Positions 8,921-17,444 of a stretch of 64,000 nt of DNA are shown piece by piece. The notes beneath the pieces are model-generated. The model saw nothing but the letters and a program-made list of their open reading frames with translations, ran no database searches and was not told the origin of the DNA. This stretch comes from Companilactobacillus zhachilii (GTDB lineage Bacteria; Bacillota; Bacilli; Lactobacillales; Lactobacillaceae), in assembly GCF_003606365.2 (NCBI RefSeq), contig NZ_CP031933.2, positions 1,550,001 through 1,614,000 of the forward strand, given 5' to 3'. Position 1 is the stretch's first letter. Every line of letters starts with the position of its first letter. Position numbers and translations under genes: made by a program.

Positions 8921-9850
8921 TTATCCCTCCAATTGTTTTACTTGAATTTGTTTCATCACTTCATCAACATCACTAAAATCAGTCAATCCCGCACTAGCCG
9001 CAGTTGAACTGGCTGCTGCTATACTACGTTGGAGATTAGTTTCTAACGGTAACTTCTGTTCCATTCCTGCCAAAAATGTTCCTAACATGGTATCTCCTGA
9101 ACAAGCCGTATTGACCACTTTAATTTTAGGCGCATTTCCAAACAAGACATGTTTCTCATTTACAAACAGCGCTCCTTTGGCTCCAATCGACAACAAAATA
9201 TTTTGAGCACCCTTTTTCAAAAGTTCTTGAGAATACTTGATCAATACTTGTATATCGTCAGTTCTCGGTTGGTCAAACCATGATAAGAGTTCCTCGTCAT
9301 TTGGTTTGATTAGAAATGGCTTGTGGCTAATTGCCTCAACGACCTCAGGATAACTTGTATCTATTACTAGATCAAAGCCTTGCTTTTCAGCCAACTGTGC
9401 AATTTTAACAATGATTTCAGCCGGAATACCTCTGGAGAAACTCCCTGAAACAACTAACTTATCTGCGTTTGTCAAAGTCGCTACTTTGTTTAGAAATTCG
9501 TTGACCTTGTCAGCACTGACCTCAGGCCCATTATTAACTTCTTTATATTCGGTATCAGTATCGACAACGCGCGTAAAGACATTGATTCGTGAAATACCAT
9601 CAATATGGGTAAAATCAGTCGGTACTCCTTTGGCTTGTAACGATTCTTCAATAAAGTTACTTGTAAAACCGCCGCCAACTCCCCAAGCAGTATTATTAAC
9701 ACCTAGATGCTTCATAATAAAAGAAACATTGACACCCTTACCATTTGGTTGAATATCATAACTATTTGTTCGATTAACCACTTCCGGCTTCAAATGATCT
9801 GTTTCAATAAATAGATCAATGGCCGGATTTAATGTACAAGTATAAATCAT
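8921..9850 (-). CDS. fruK: 1-phosphofructokinase (PfkB family)
   Basis: This sugar kinase converts fructose 1-phosphate to fructose 1,6-bisphosphate; tagatose-6-phosphate kinase is the closest alternative. The 309-aa PfkB fold is complete, with NPAIDLFIE at the start, PNGKGVNVS near residue 37 and the catalytic Asp253 in NTACSGDTMLG, where Cys-Ser replaces the more usual Gly-Ala. It is followed after 3 bp by the fructose PTS, which supports the fructose assignment. The divergent RpiR gene is the likely regulator. Confidence 0.92.
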   Translation of the reverse strand: MIYTCTLNPAIDLFIETDHLKPEVVNRTNSYDIQPNGKGVNVSFIMKHLGVNNTAWGVGGGFTSNFIEESLQAKGVPTDFTHIDGISRINVFTRVVDTDTEYKEVNNGPEVSADKVNEFLNKVATLTNADKLVVSGSFSRGIPAEIIVKIAQLAEKQGFDLVIDTSYPEVVEAISHKPFLIKPNDEELLSWFDQPRTDDIQVLIKYSQELLKKGAQNILLSIGAKGALFVNEKHVLFGNAPKIKVVNTACSGDTMLGTFLAGMEQKLPLETNLQRSIAAASSTAASAGLTDFSDVDEVMKQIQVKQLEG

Positions 9851-9867
9851 TTAATTAACTCCTTTTT

Positions 9868-9945
9868 TAATTTCTTATATAGCGTACTCACTAACCCTTT
9901 GCGTTATATCTATAATAACTTGTGTTATCATGTAAATGTTTTCAT
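9868..9945 (-). promoter_or_regulatory. fruK promoter region with cre-like site and inverted repeats
   Basis: On the minus strand TTTACA followed 16 bp later by TATAGA forms a plausible promoter. The -35 box lies in TGAAAACATTTACA (9944-9931), one base off the CcpA cre consensus (CA for CG). GTTAT / AATAAC arms between the divergent genes could be the RpiR operator. This is motif reading only. Confidence 0.5.
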
Positions 9946-10003
9946 AAATGTGCCACACGACCATTATATCGGAAAAAACTTTACAAAATGGGATGATTTT
10001 TTA

Positions 10004-10765
10004 ATGACAAAAAAATTAAGCTCTTCTGAACGCTACTTATGGGATTACATTCAAGAAAACCTTAACGATATTCCGAATTTATCGATTGTTAAATTGAGTG
10101 AGGATGCCAACGTTTCCACGGCCACCATCGTTCGAACAACTAAGAAAATGGGCTATTCTGGTTATACCGACTTTCGACAACAATTAATAACTCAAGGCAA
10201 AAACAACTCACAATACCAAAATTTGGAAAAAGTCGATCATGATATCAAACAAGCCATTTTTAAAAATAAATATGAAGTTGATAACACGCTTAGTATGCTC
10301 AACGTTGGTTCAATTGAAGATGCCGTCCAAAAAATTCGTGAATCCGATGATATTTATATTTTTGCCAGAGGCTTTTCAGAGTTTATCGCTCAAGAAATGC
10401 TAGTCAAGTTACAACTGTTAAATAAAAATTGTGTCATGAGTTCTGACCCTAATATCATCATGACTATGAGCAAGCGGATAAGAAGAGAAGCTTTGGTCAT
10501 TATCATCAGTTTAAATGGTGAGACAAAGGAGTTAGTGGCTGGCGCAAAGAATGCTTTCAATAACGGTGTTAGTACCATCACCATTACTACTAACGAGACC
10601 AGCTCCATCGCTAAATATTCCGAAATGATTTTGTTAGGCTATAAGTCACAAACTTCATATTTTCCTGATTATGAAGTACGGTCACGACTACCGTTACAAG
10701 TTATTAGTCGTATTTTATTAGATGCTTATGTTATTCGGACTCAAAACAAAAGGGAGTTGGACTAA
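10004..10765 (+). CDS. MurR/RpiR-family regulator of the fructose locus
   Basis: A 253-aa regulator with an N-terminal RpiR helix-turn-helix (about residues 1-75, VKLSEDANVSTATIVRTTKKMGY read in two parts) and a C-terminal SIS sugar-phosphate-binding domain (about 105-240, DIYIFARGFSEF, VIIISLNGETKE). The frame extends upstream to 9899, but ATG 10004 gives the normal family start MTKKLSSSERYLWDYI. It is divergent from fruK, so it probably senses a fructose phosphate and controls fruKA. A family A repeat begins 4 bp after the stop. Confidence 0.88.
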   Translation: MTKKLSSSERYLWDYIQENLNDIPNLSIVKLSEDANVSTATIVRTTKKMGYSGYTDFRQQLITQGKNNSQYQNLEKVDHDIKQAIFKNKYEVDNTLSMLNVGSIEDAVQKIRESDDIYIFARGFSEFIAQEMLVKLQLLNKNCVMSSDPNIIMTMSKRIRREALVIIISLNGETKELVAGAKNAFNNGVSTITITTNETSSIAKYSEMILLGYKSQTSYFPDYEVRSRLPLQVISRILLDAYVIRTQNKRELD

Positions 10766-10768
10766 GGT

Positions 10769-10948
10769 TTTCGCCTCTAGGAACAAGAAAATTAGGTCGC
10801 TGTGGGGACCGGCCTGAGCCAAGGTCTCAGGCCTCGACTTTGAACCTTGCAAAGTCCGCGAGTTTCAAAGTTCGTCCCGTGGTGTAAGAGCTAAATCTCT
10901 AACGCCACCTTCACAGCGACCTAATTTTTTTGTTCCTTCCGGCTTGTG
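10769..10948 (-). repeat. Family A palindromic element, copy 3
   Basis: Reverse orientation. The outer stem GGAACAAG..AATTAGGTCGC pairs with GCGACCTAATT..TTGTTCC. This differs from copies 1 and 2 in both arms at once. The inner stem GGCCTGAG / CTCAGGCC is likewise a compensated change. It starts 4 bp after the rpiR stop. Confidence 0.9.
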
Positions 10949-11040
10949 TATTGGTTGCTTTTTATAATACAAAAACTAGAAAACTATAACTTAAAAGCTA
11001 TTTTGAAGTTTTAAAACATTTAGTTATGAAATTGAATGTC

Positions 11041-11102
11041 AAAAAGGATTAGATATTTTTTATCCGGATATATATCCAGATAAAGTATCTAATCCTTTTT
11101 TT
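11041..11102. terminator. Bidirectional terminator, family C
   Basis: AAAAAGGATTAGATA pairs with TATCTAATCCTTTTT, with TATCCGGATA inside the loop. It lies between the convergent rpiR and WxL-like genes. It resembles the hairpins at 21196 and 59597. Confidence 0.85.
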
Positions 11103-11123
11103 AATGATATGAAACTAAGTTAT

Positions 11124-13994
11124 CTATTGAACAGAATCAACTGTTGACCATGTCCAACGACTTACGTACTTGCCCGGTGTTGCACCTGACTCCTTGGACC
11201 AGAAATTAATTTTTAGCTTTTTCTCAATTTCACTAGACAAATCAGTTGTTTGACGCCACTGACTGTCCTTTGCCCCTTCAGTTCTACCTACAATAAAACT
11301 TTTTGAAGCGACTGGTTGTCCATCCCAAAGTACACCATGGACTAAGGACTCTTTCGAACGTGTCTGTGGGTCAATCGTTGTACTACTGTCATCCCCATCA
11401 TCTTCGTCATCGCCGTCATTGGGATTATCAGTTTGCAGATAGAACTTCCGAACGGTTAACTTAACCCCTAATGGAGTCGCCCCCTCTTTACGAAAATCCT
11501 CTAGTAAAACTTTATTTCCCTTTAAATCGGGTTTCTGGGCTTGATCAGATTTGGTAGCAACTGTCACTTTTCCAAAATCAATTTCTTCTGGAGCAACTAA
11601 ATGTGTTCCGCCACCGACATGTTTAAAATAAAAAGTATCGGTATCAGTCATACCCTCGGCATCAGTAATTTTTAATACCATTCGATGTTGTTGAAAATCA
11701 TTATACTCACTAATATCAAAATCAGGAATATGCCAAGCAACTAATTGACCTAATTTAGGATTTTGAAGATTAGACTCAAAAGCTTTCTCTTCACCACCAT
11801 CAATCGTATAACTCAATGACTTCACCATTTTGTTCTTTCCATCTGACCAAAAGCCATGTAAATCAAACTTATCTGTTACGGGTAAATAAGGCTTACGCTT
11901 AGTTCCTAACGGAGCAGTAACGTCAATCTGTGGTCCTTTATTCGCAACCGCTTTTTTAATTAACTTGAAGTTATGCTCCTGTAAAACTGATTGGTTACCA
12001 TCTTCATCTTCTGCAATTAAACGTACCTTATGTAGACCTTTTTCTAATTCTGAAATATTTATTTTTTTAGTAAAATCGTGGAACGTTCCATTTTCCGCTT
12101 CATCTTTACTTTGAGCCCCATCCAGTAAAATATTTTTCTTTAATTCTTCGGGTTTCTCACTATCTAAAGCATAATAGATTTTAACTTTCTGACTATCAAA
12201 GTCATACCAGTGTCCCTTCATGGTTAACTCTCTTGATCCAACTGGTAAAACTTGTGGAAAATCTTCGTAACTCAGTCCATCAAACTCAACTACTGGGCAA
12301 AAATTTGAGCCAGGAATATCGGTCTTGGTCCCATACTGTAAATGTTTAGTCTCCCCAACTTTTAAGTCGATTGGAGCTGTACGCATTGTTAATCCTGCAT
12401 CCCATTGTGGATCATTTTCATTATCAGTCCCTAAACGAGTTCCTAAAGCTCTCGTCTTACCTTTGTCACCAGGATCTCGTTGATCCTTAAAGGCATTGAA
12501 CTTACCTGATGGTGTATAAGGAAATTTATACGAATTAGTCTTGTGATCAAAGAAAAAGTTATTTTGACCTTTCCCAACTTTCCACGGATAATACGTTTCC
12601 TTTTGAACTCCAATCAAGCCTAACAATCCCGGATTATACATATATCCCTTGGTAGCTAAGTAAGACCGTGAAGCTGAGCGAGCTGCCCAAGCACCTGGAC
12701 CATCATTATGATTCATGTAAAAGTTGGTTCTCACTTCATTATTTGGTGCTTGAATATACATTCCACGATCATTTGTTAACGAACGCATAGGAATATAATT
12801 ACCAATTTTCCGACCACGCTGATCTTGCAACTCCTTGCCATCCTTATTTAGAGATAAGTCATGATTAGAAAAGCCACTAAAATTATTGAACAAAACTTTC
12901 CCCGTATTCTTGAAGGAAATATCCGTAATAACTCGACCCGTTCTAGTAAACGACATCTTAATAGTAGTCGTTATTTCAGGATTTGTTTTGCCTCTCTTAT
13001 CAGAATAAAATGCTCGTTGTTTGTAGACCAAACGTTGTTCTTCAAAACCAGTTTTTTGATTGGTTCGATAATACAGCGCTGGTTCACCAACCATGGCATA
13101 AGCCTTTCCCAGCTTATTTGGGCCTGACGTACCAGGCTTTAACCAATTGTTACTATGAACAACAAAGTTAAATAAATTATTTGAAGTATAACTTGTCGGA
13201 GTTCCAAATGGTAAATCTTCCTCATCATGTAAAGGAGCATCATAATCTTTCTTTTGATTATCACCATAATGATTTGTATAAATATGATTCTTAGGATCAG
13301 AGGAACCTTCATCGAGATTACCACCTGCTTCTGAATAAATAATTCCAGTGTTCGGTGAAGTTAAACTATTTTCACGTGATTTGCGTCGTTGAACCCATGT
13401 AGATGTAACTTTTACGATTCCTTTTTCAGCATAAATATAATCACCAAAATAAAAAATCGGTTGTGTTTTGGCTCCATCACTATGTTCCATTATTGGTCCT
13501 TTAGAAACACGTAATTTTTCAGCGTGCGTCCAAGTTGCCTCTTCAGCCGCATCATCATTCACTGAGCGCGCAACCTTTTTTTCGACATTAAACTGATACT
13601 TAAAAATCTCTACTTGGTCTGCATCTAATACCGTCAACAGGAATGGTTTTTCCTTATCAACATGTAATTTAAAATCAATTGCATCGGGATCGTCTAATGT
13701 AACGACTGTTTCCAATTCATTTTTTTGATCAACCTTTTCGGCACCTAATTCTTCTTTCAAAGCATAAATATTAAGAACCGCTGCTTGATCCGTCTTCAAA
13801 ATTAAATTCTTCTTATCTTCTAAAACATAACTGATTGTCGTCTCAGTATCGTTTTCTTGTTCAACAATTGTCTCTAGATCGGCACTTGTTATGGGATTTT
13901 CGCCAGTCGTTTCAGCTTTAACTGTTGTTGTAAAGCAACTGGAAAATAATAACCACAGACAGGCCAATAAAATCGTTGGTCTGATCGTTTTCAT
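11124..13994 (-). CDS. Large secreted WxL-like surface protein
   Basis: A 956-aa exported protein. It has a signal peptide MKTIRPTILLACLWLLF with probable cleavage after VKA (about residue 27), a long Tyr/Asn-rich central region, Ig-like stretches near residues 560-800 and an acidic linker (DGDDEDDGDD). The C-terminus has the WxL-domain layout: EEIDFGKVTVA, then KINFW and PGKYVSRWTWS at the very end. Classical W-x-L triplets are not obvious, so the domain is divergent. WxL domains bind peptidoglycan non-covalently, and there is no LPXTG. I use ATG 13994 (site AAAGGGTG) because the upstream ATG would spoil the signal peptide. The usual WxL/DUF916 partner genes are absent nearby. Confidence 0.75.
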   Translation of the reverse strand: MKTIRPTILLACLWLLFSSCFTTTVKAETTGENPITSADLETIVEQENDTETTISYVLEDKKNLILKTDQAAVLNIYALKEELGAEKVDQKNELETVVTLDDPDAIDFKLHVDKEKPFLLTVLDADQVEIFKYQFNVEKKVARSVNDDAAEEATWTHAEKLRVSKGPIMEHSDGAKTQPIFYFGDYIYAEKGIVKVTSTWVQRRKSRENSLTSPNTGIIYSEAGGNLDEGSSDPKNHIYTNHYGDNQKKDYDAPLHDEEDLPFGTPTSYTSNNLFNFVVHSNNWLKPGTSGPNKLGKAYAMVGEPALYYRTNQKTGFEEQRLVYKQRAFYSDKRGKTNPEITTTIKMSFTRTGRVITDISFKNTGKVLFNNFSGFSNHDLSLNKDGKELQDQRGRKIGNYIPMRSLTNDRGMYIQAPNNEVRTNFYMNHNDGPGAWAARSASRSYLATKGYMYNPGLLGLIGVQKETYYPWKVGKGQNNFFFDHKTNSYKFPYTPSGKFNAFKDQRDPGDKGKTRALGTRLGTDNENDPQWDAGLTMRTAPIDLKVGETKHLQYGTKTDIPGSNFCPVVEFDGLSYEDFPQVLPVGSRELTMKGHWYDFDSQKVKIYYALDSEKPEELKKNILLDGAQSKDEAENGTFHDFTKKINISELEKGLHKVRLIAEDEDGNQSVLQEHNFKLIKKAVANKGPQIDVTAPLGTKRKPYLPVTDKFDLHGFWSDGKNKMVKSLSYTIDGGEEKAFESNLQNPKLGQLVAWHIPDFDISEYNDFQQHRMVLKITDAEGMTDTDTFYFKHVGGGTHLVAPEEIDFGKVTVATKSDQAQKPDLKGNKVLLEDFRKEGATPLGVKLTVRKFYLQTDNPNDGDDEDDGDDSSTTIDPQTRSKESLVHGVLWDGQPVASKSFIVGRTEGAKDSQWRQTTDLSSEIEKKLKINFWSKESGATPGKYVSRWTWSTVDSVQ

Positions 13995-14006
13995 AAAATA
14001 ACACCC

Positions 14007-14672
14007 TTTCACAAACAATTTCTAAATATTATCATTTGTGAAAAAAGATAGTTTTCCAAAATTTTATAAACAATTTCACTCAAAATGAAGTCGGAAATAT
14101 TAATCCAGCAATGGTCTTTATAAGTTCGGATTTTACTATTTGTGAAATTTGAAGTTGTATTTTAAAGAAAATTATTATTTAAAGACCAGCTTGCTCAGTA
14201 TTAAAAAGGCTGATATATCTATAACCGCTTTACCTTTGAAGACATTTTCAATAAATAATAAATATATTTTAAGCCAATTCTTCTTTAATTTTTAATGGCT
14301 ATTTTAATTATCTGACATTTCTCATCAGTTATTTTCACAATTATTTCCAACCAGTTGATACCAAGCAAAATTCTTTGGTTAAAATGTGAAAATTAATTGT
14401 GAATGCTGATTTAAAGCTGTTACCCGTGAACAAAGTGGCCTCTCTGCTTATAATTCACATTATTAATTTAAAAAGTTTGTTACCACTTTATACTTAATCA
14501 AAATTTCTTCGATGGTAATCATTCGACACTAAAAATCACAAAAAGATACCATATCTTACGTCAAAGCAAAGAAGACTAGCAATCCATAATCGGATTACTA
14601 GTCTTCCTTATTTTTATTTACTACTTTTCACATATAAACTTTTTGACACTTATCTTAACCACTGAATGTGAA
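14007..14672. promoter_or_regulatory. Array of nine TGTGAA / TTCACA motifs in a 660-bp gene desert
   Basis: Exact hexamers lie at 14008, 14037, 14141, 14334, 14385, 14398, 14454, 14627 and 14667, in both orientations. The first two form TTTCACAAA ... TTTGTGAAA, a 9-bp inverted repeat over the WxL-like gene's start region. About 0.5 would be expected by base composition. The region holds no ORF with a ribosome binding site. A regulator binding array is an inference. Confidence 0.45.
14569..14609. terminator. Hairpin terminator between the phosphatase and WxL-like genes
   Basis: GAAGACTAG.AATCC pairs with GGATTACTAGTCTTC with one mismatch and has T-rich sequence on the plus side. Its AGCAATCC / GGATTACT centre resembles family B repeats. 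Confidence 0.65.
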
Positions 14673-14680
14673 GTTGAACT

Positions 14681-15136
14681 TTAGGCTTTACGCAACTCAT
14701 CTAACCACAATGGCAACAGCTCAGATAGCTGTCTGTAAGTCCGATTGAATTTGTGATCATACCAAGGATCCTGTACTTCTTCATCTTTTCCAATAATCTC
14801 ATATGCTAAACGAATTTTACTTTGCATACCTAATGGCGCCATTCTCTTTAGATCAATAATGTTTTGATGATCCATACCGATGATTAGATCAGCCTCTTGA
14901 AAATCTGCCTGTGATATTTGTTGAGCAGAATGATCGACAATCGTAATATTTTCTTTCTGTAATTCCCGAATCGCCCCTGGATGTGGAGAATTACCAATTT
15001 CATACGTTGAGGTTGAACGGGATTCAACCTGAATTTGTCCAGTTAATCCTGATTTTGTGACCAACTGTTTCATCATCATTTCTGCCATAGGTGAACGACA
15101 AATATTTCCTAAACAAACAAAGATAACCTTCTTCAT
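14681..15136 (-). CDS. Low-molecular-weight protein-tyrosine phosphatase
   Basis: A 151-aa cytoplasmic phosphatase with the P-loop C8-LGNIC-R14-S and the general-acid loop DPWYDHKFNRTY (Asp near 122). In Firmicutes such enzymes often dephosphorylate capsule kinases or arginine-phosphorylated proteins; no capsule genes are present here. Its ATG directly follows the TAA of the upstream small HTH gene, which indicates translational coupling. Confidence 0.92.
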   Translation of the reverse strand: MKKVIFVCLGNICRSPMAEMMMKQLVTKSGLTGQIQVESRSTSTYEIGNSPHPGAIRELQKENITIVDHSAQQISQADFQEADLIIGMDHQNIIDLKRMAPLGMQSKIRLAYEIIGKDEEVQDPWYDHKFNRTYRQLSELLPLWLDELRKA

Positions 15137-15421
15137 TTAAATCAATCCCAATCTCTTTTTAACTTCTCTTAATTGAGCTTCCAAAACAGGATCTTTTCGA
15201 TTTAAAACATCTAACGTACTAGCCTGTGTAGCTGTAGATTTCTGTGACTTTTTTTGAGTCTTTGACACTTTCGTTGCGGTTGTTGATTTCTTGTACTTTC
15301 TTACCCAAGCAGCCACTTGTTGATATGAAATTTCGTATTTCTCACCTGTAGCCTTGTAATTGTTGTCATGCTCGATAGCATATTGTGCAATTTCTTTTTG
15401 TTGACTCTCATTGTAATTCAT
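15137..15421 (-). CDS. Small helix-turn-helix protein, IS3 OrfA-like
   Basis: A 94-aa protein. Residues 1-45 form a helix-turn-helix similar to those of IS3-type OrfA proteins (YNESQQKEIAQYAIEH, then YEISYQQVAAWVRKYKK). A Lys/Ser/Thr-rich linker and a final amphipathic helix (VLEAQLREVKKRLGLI) follow. No OrfB transposase or inverted repeats accompany it, so it is probably a domesticated DNA-binding protein rather than an insertion sequence. The site is TAGGAG, and it is coupled to the phosphatase gene downstream. Confidence 0.6.
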   Translation of the reverse strand: MNYNESQQKEIAQYAIEHDNNYKATGEKYEISYQQVAAWVRKYKKSTTATKVSKTQKKSQKSTATQASTLDVLNRKDPVLEAQLREVKKRLGLI

Positions 15422-15536
15422 ACTTAAAACTCCTAAATCGCTTATTAATAAAAATTATACCATACAAAATTACTCTCATAATTGCTGTAACACAGTTTTA
15501 ACAGATTGTTATTGTTTTAAAAAAATTAAATAGGCT

Positions 15537-15606
15537 GTTGCCGCCTCCAGGAACCAGAAAATTAGGTTGCTGTGGGGACCTAATTTTCTGGTTCCCTCCG
15601 GTTAGT
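15537..15606 (-). repeat. Family A element, copy 4, interior deleted
   Basis: Only the two ends remain. GCCGCCTCCAGG and CCTCCGG flank a perfect stem, GGAACCAGAAAATTAGGT / ACCTAATTTTCTGGTTCC, around TGCTGTGGGG. The stem sequence is unique to this copy. Confidence 0.85.
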
Positions 15607-15831
15607 TTATTTCCCATTTTGAATAAGCAGTGATTAACAAACATTAGTGAATTGAAGTATCACGTTATATTCTTGACTACTTTTATGTCAATAATGACTA
15701 AAGCGCCAATACTTAAGCATATTTGTAATAAAAATAACATACCTACTCTAGCGGGTAGCGTACTAGCACAACGATTTAAATTAAGAAAAATATAAACTAT
15801 TTTCCGTTTCAACCTAAACTCAGCGCAAAAA
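15607..15831. other. Gene-free stretch beside copy 4
   Basis: No convincing ORF is present. The first 100 bases weakly resemble the flank of other family A copies (TTGAATAAGCAGTGATTA; GTCAATAATGACTAAAG) and may be decayed flank. Confidence 0.3.
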
Positions 15832-15870
15832 AATAGACCGACATTCGTGACAGAATACCGATCTTTAAAA
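15832..15870 (-). terminator. Strand-specific terminator on the minus strand
   Basis: In minus-strand RNA, AGATCGGTATTC pairs along all 12 positions with GAATGTCGGTCT (several G-U pairs) and is followed by seven U. The plus-strand RNA would have mismatches instead. It marks the 3' end of an unknown short transcript. Confidence 0.55.
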
Positions 15871-16160
15871 TTTTCAGTTTTTCAAAAAAATGGCAGCTCA
15901 GGGAGGAACTACCATTAATCGACAATAGTTATTCAACTATTATAATCATGAAATTATCAAGAAAGAGGAAACGTAGGAATTGATTTCCTCTTCACAAACA
16001 ATGATATCACAATCAAATTTAAATTCAGTAATTTATCCAAATTGGACATATTTTTATAAACATAGCGTTAAAAAAAGAAAGAAAGCCAGTCAAACTGGCT
16101 TTCAGACATCAAAATGGATGGTTGTAACCATGTCCTATCCCTCATAAGTTCATCCATTTT
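15871..16160 (-). ncRNA. Candidate small RNA locus with several hairpins
   Basis: On the minus strand a 10-bp stem AAAATGGATG / CATCCATTTT (16160-16111) encloses a GGTT/AACC hairpin. It is followed by the GAAAGCCAGT terminator at 16103-16070. Further on come a GAGGAAA / TTTCCTC hairpin near 15990-15961, CTCCCTGAG near 15909-15900 and the terminator at 15870. A 30-codon hydrophobic-basic frame starting MSNLDKLLNLNLIVI lies within but has no clear ribosome binding site. The function is unknown. Confidence 0.3.
16070..16103 (-). terminator. Intrinsic terminator downstream of the mleR-like gene
   Basis: GAAAGCCAGT and ACTGGCTTTC arms close on three bases, with a T-rich tract on the minus strand, 230 bp past the LysR-type gene. 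Confidence 0.8.
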
Positions 16161-16334
16161 ATTTAAAAAAAGTGATAATAATGTAATAAAAGCATAATAA
16201 AAGCGACTATATTGATGAGATATAACTTCCTATTATATACAGTTACCACTATTTACATACCAATTTAAATTGGCAATTATATTGTAACGTTATTGGACTA
16301 TACCTGTATACCACGTTTTATTTATATTTTATTA

Positions 16335-17210
16335 TTATTTTTTATATACACTCTTGAAAATGTGCATCAATTTTCCTAATGTCTCATTACCAATCATATT
16401 ATGACGGTAGACAAACAAAATGTAAAACGACGGCAACTGAATATCTACATCAATTACCTGAATTCCTGGTACATTTTGAAAAGCCGTCTCCGTGATAAAG
16501 CTAATTCCCTTATTAGCTTGGACCAAATTAAGCATTAATTTATAGTCATCCGTCTGAAACATCGTTTTAGGCGTGACATTATAATGCTCCGTCAATCTTC
16601 TCAATACCTGACTATGAACTGATCTTTCATCTAATGAGATAAAATCCTCTTCAAATAATTGTTCAATCGTCTTGATATGAGAAATATCTTTCTCAGTCGA
16701 TGCAATGAATTTAAAATGGTGTTCCTTCAACAATTGATAATCTAAATGATTTTCTTGTGGCAAAACCGTCGTTCCTAAGAATGATAAATCAATTTCACCA
16801 TTTCGTAGTTTATCTAATAATTCCTTTGACCCATCAGATATAGGTTCAATTGCTGACAACAAATTTTCATCCCGCAACGCATCAAAAACTTTAGGAATAA
16901 CATAATTAGTAATAATTGGTGGCCATCCCATCATAATTTTTTCACGCTTAATGCGCTCCATATCAACACTGATCAAATCATTTTCTTGCAGGATTCGATT
17001 AATATGCATCAAAAGTTGTTCCCCAGCATAAGTCAGCGACAATGAATTAGCATAACTTTTACGCTTAACTAATGATAACCCGCAACCGTCCTCCAGACGC
17101 TTTAACGAATAGGTAATCGTTGGCTGACTAACTCCAAAAAAGTTAGCCGTATCTGAAAAATTCTTCAATTCTGACAATTTTTTAAAATATTGATAATCTT
17201 TTAAATTCAT
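16335..17210 (-). CDS. mleR: LysR-type regulator of malolactic fermentation
   Basis: A 291-aa LysR protein. The N-terminal winged helix-turn-helix (about residues 1-60) includes FFGVSQPTITYSLKRLE, and the C-terminal substrate-binding domain covers about 90-290. MleR activates the malolactic genes in response to L-malate. The divergent position beside mleS and mleP supports the name. The site is AGGTGG. A degenerate family A repeat lies between it and the mleS promoter. Confidence 0.9.
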   Translation of the reverse strand: MNLKDYQYFKKLSELKNFSDTANFFGVSQPTITYSLKRLEDGCGLSLVKRKSYANSLSLTYAGEQLLMHINRILQENDLISVDMERIKREKIMMGWPPIITNYVIPKVFDALRDENLLSAIEPISDGSKELLDKLRNGEIDLSFLGTTVLPQENHLDYQLLKEHHFKFIASTEKDISHIKTIEQLFEEDFISLDERSVHSQVLRRLTEHYNVTPKTMFQTDDYKLMLNLVQANKGISFITETAFQNVPGIQVIDVDIQLPSFYILFVYRHNMIGNETLGKLMHIFKSVYKK

Positions 17211-17227
17211 TTTTCCACCTATAGTTA

Positions 17228-17333
17228 GTATGCCGCCAGCAAGAGCAAGAAATTTTGGCTGCTGTGGAGACCTTGGCTCGAGTCGGTCCGCACAGCTATT
17301 GACTATTTTTTCACTCCGCAGACGGCATATTTA
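17228..17333. repeat. Family A element, copy 5, rearranged
   Basis: Both ends are of the GCCGCC / GGCGGC type (TATGCCGCCAGCAAGAGC on the left, CAGACGGCATATTTA on the right). The middle (AGACCTTGGCTCGAGTCGG, CGCACAGC) is in forward orientation. It looks like a fusion of two partial copies lacking the normal AACTAGCCGG end. Confidence 0.7.
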
Positions 17334-17356
17334 ACACAATAATTTTCACTTATAAA

Positions 17357-17410
17357 TATTATTTATCAATAATAACACATTTGACTATATTTTTTATAAG
17401 GGTATATAGT
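17357..17410 (+). promoter_or_regulatory. mleS promoter with candidate MleR operator
   Basis: TTGACT (17381) and TATAGT (17405-17410) have an 18-bp spacer. Just upstream, TATTATT-TATC-AATAATA (17357-17374) is a perfect 7-bp inverted repeat at a position typical of LysR activators. The ribosome binding site is TTAGGAGG. Confidence 0.55.
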
Positions 17411-17444
17411 ACGACATGAAAGTTAATTAGGAGGCATTAAATTT

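Noticed and set aside
15137..15421. Insertion sequence based on the OrfA-like HTH protein
   Set aside because: No OrfB, no terminal inverted repeats and no target duplication. It is translationally coupled to a phosphatase gene.
16080..16170. 29-codon frame MDELMRDRTWLQPSI overlapping the hairpins
   Set aside because: No ribosome binding site. The frame is explained by the hairpin and terminator sequences.
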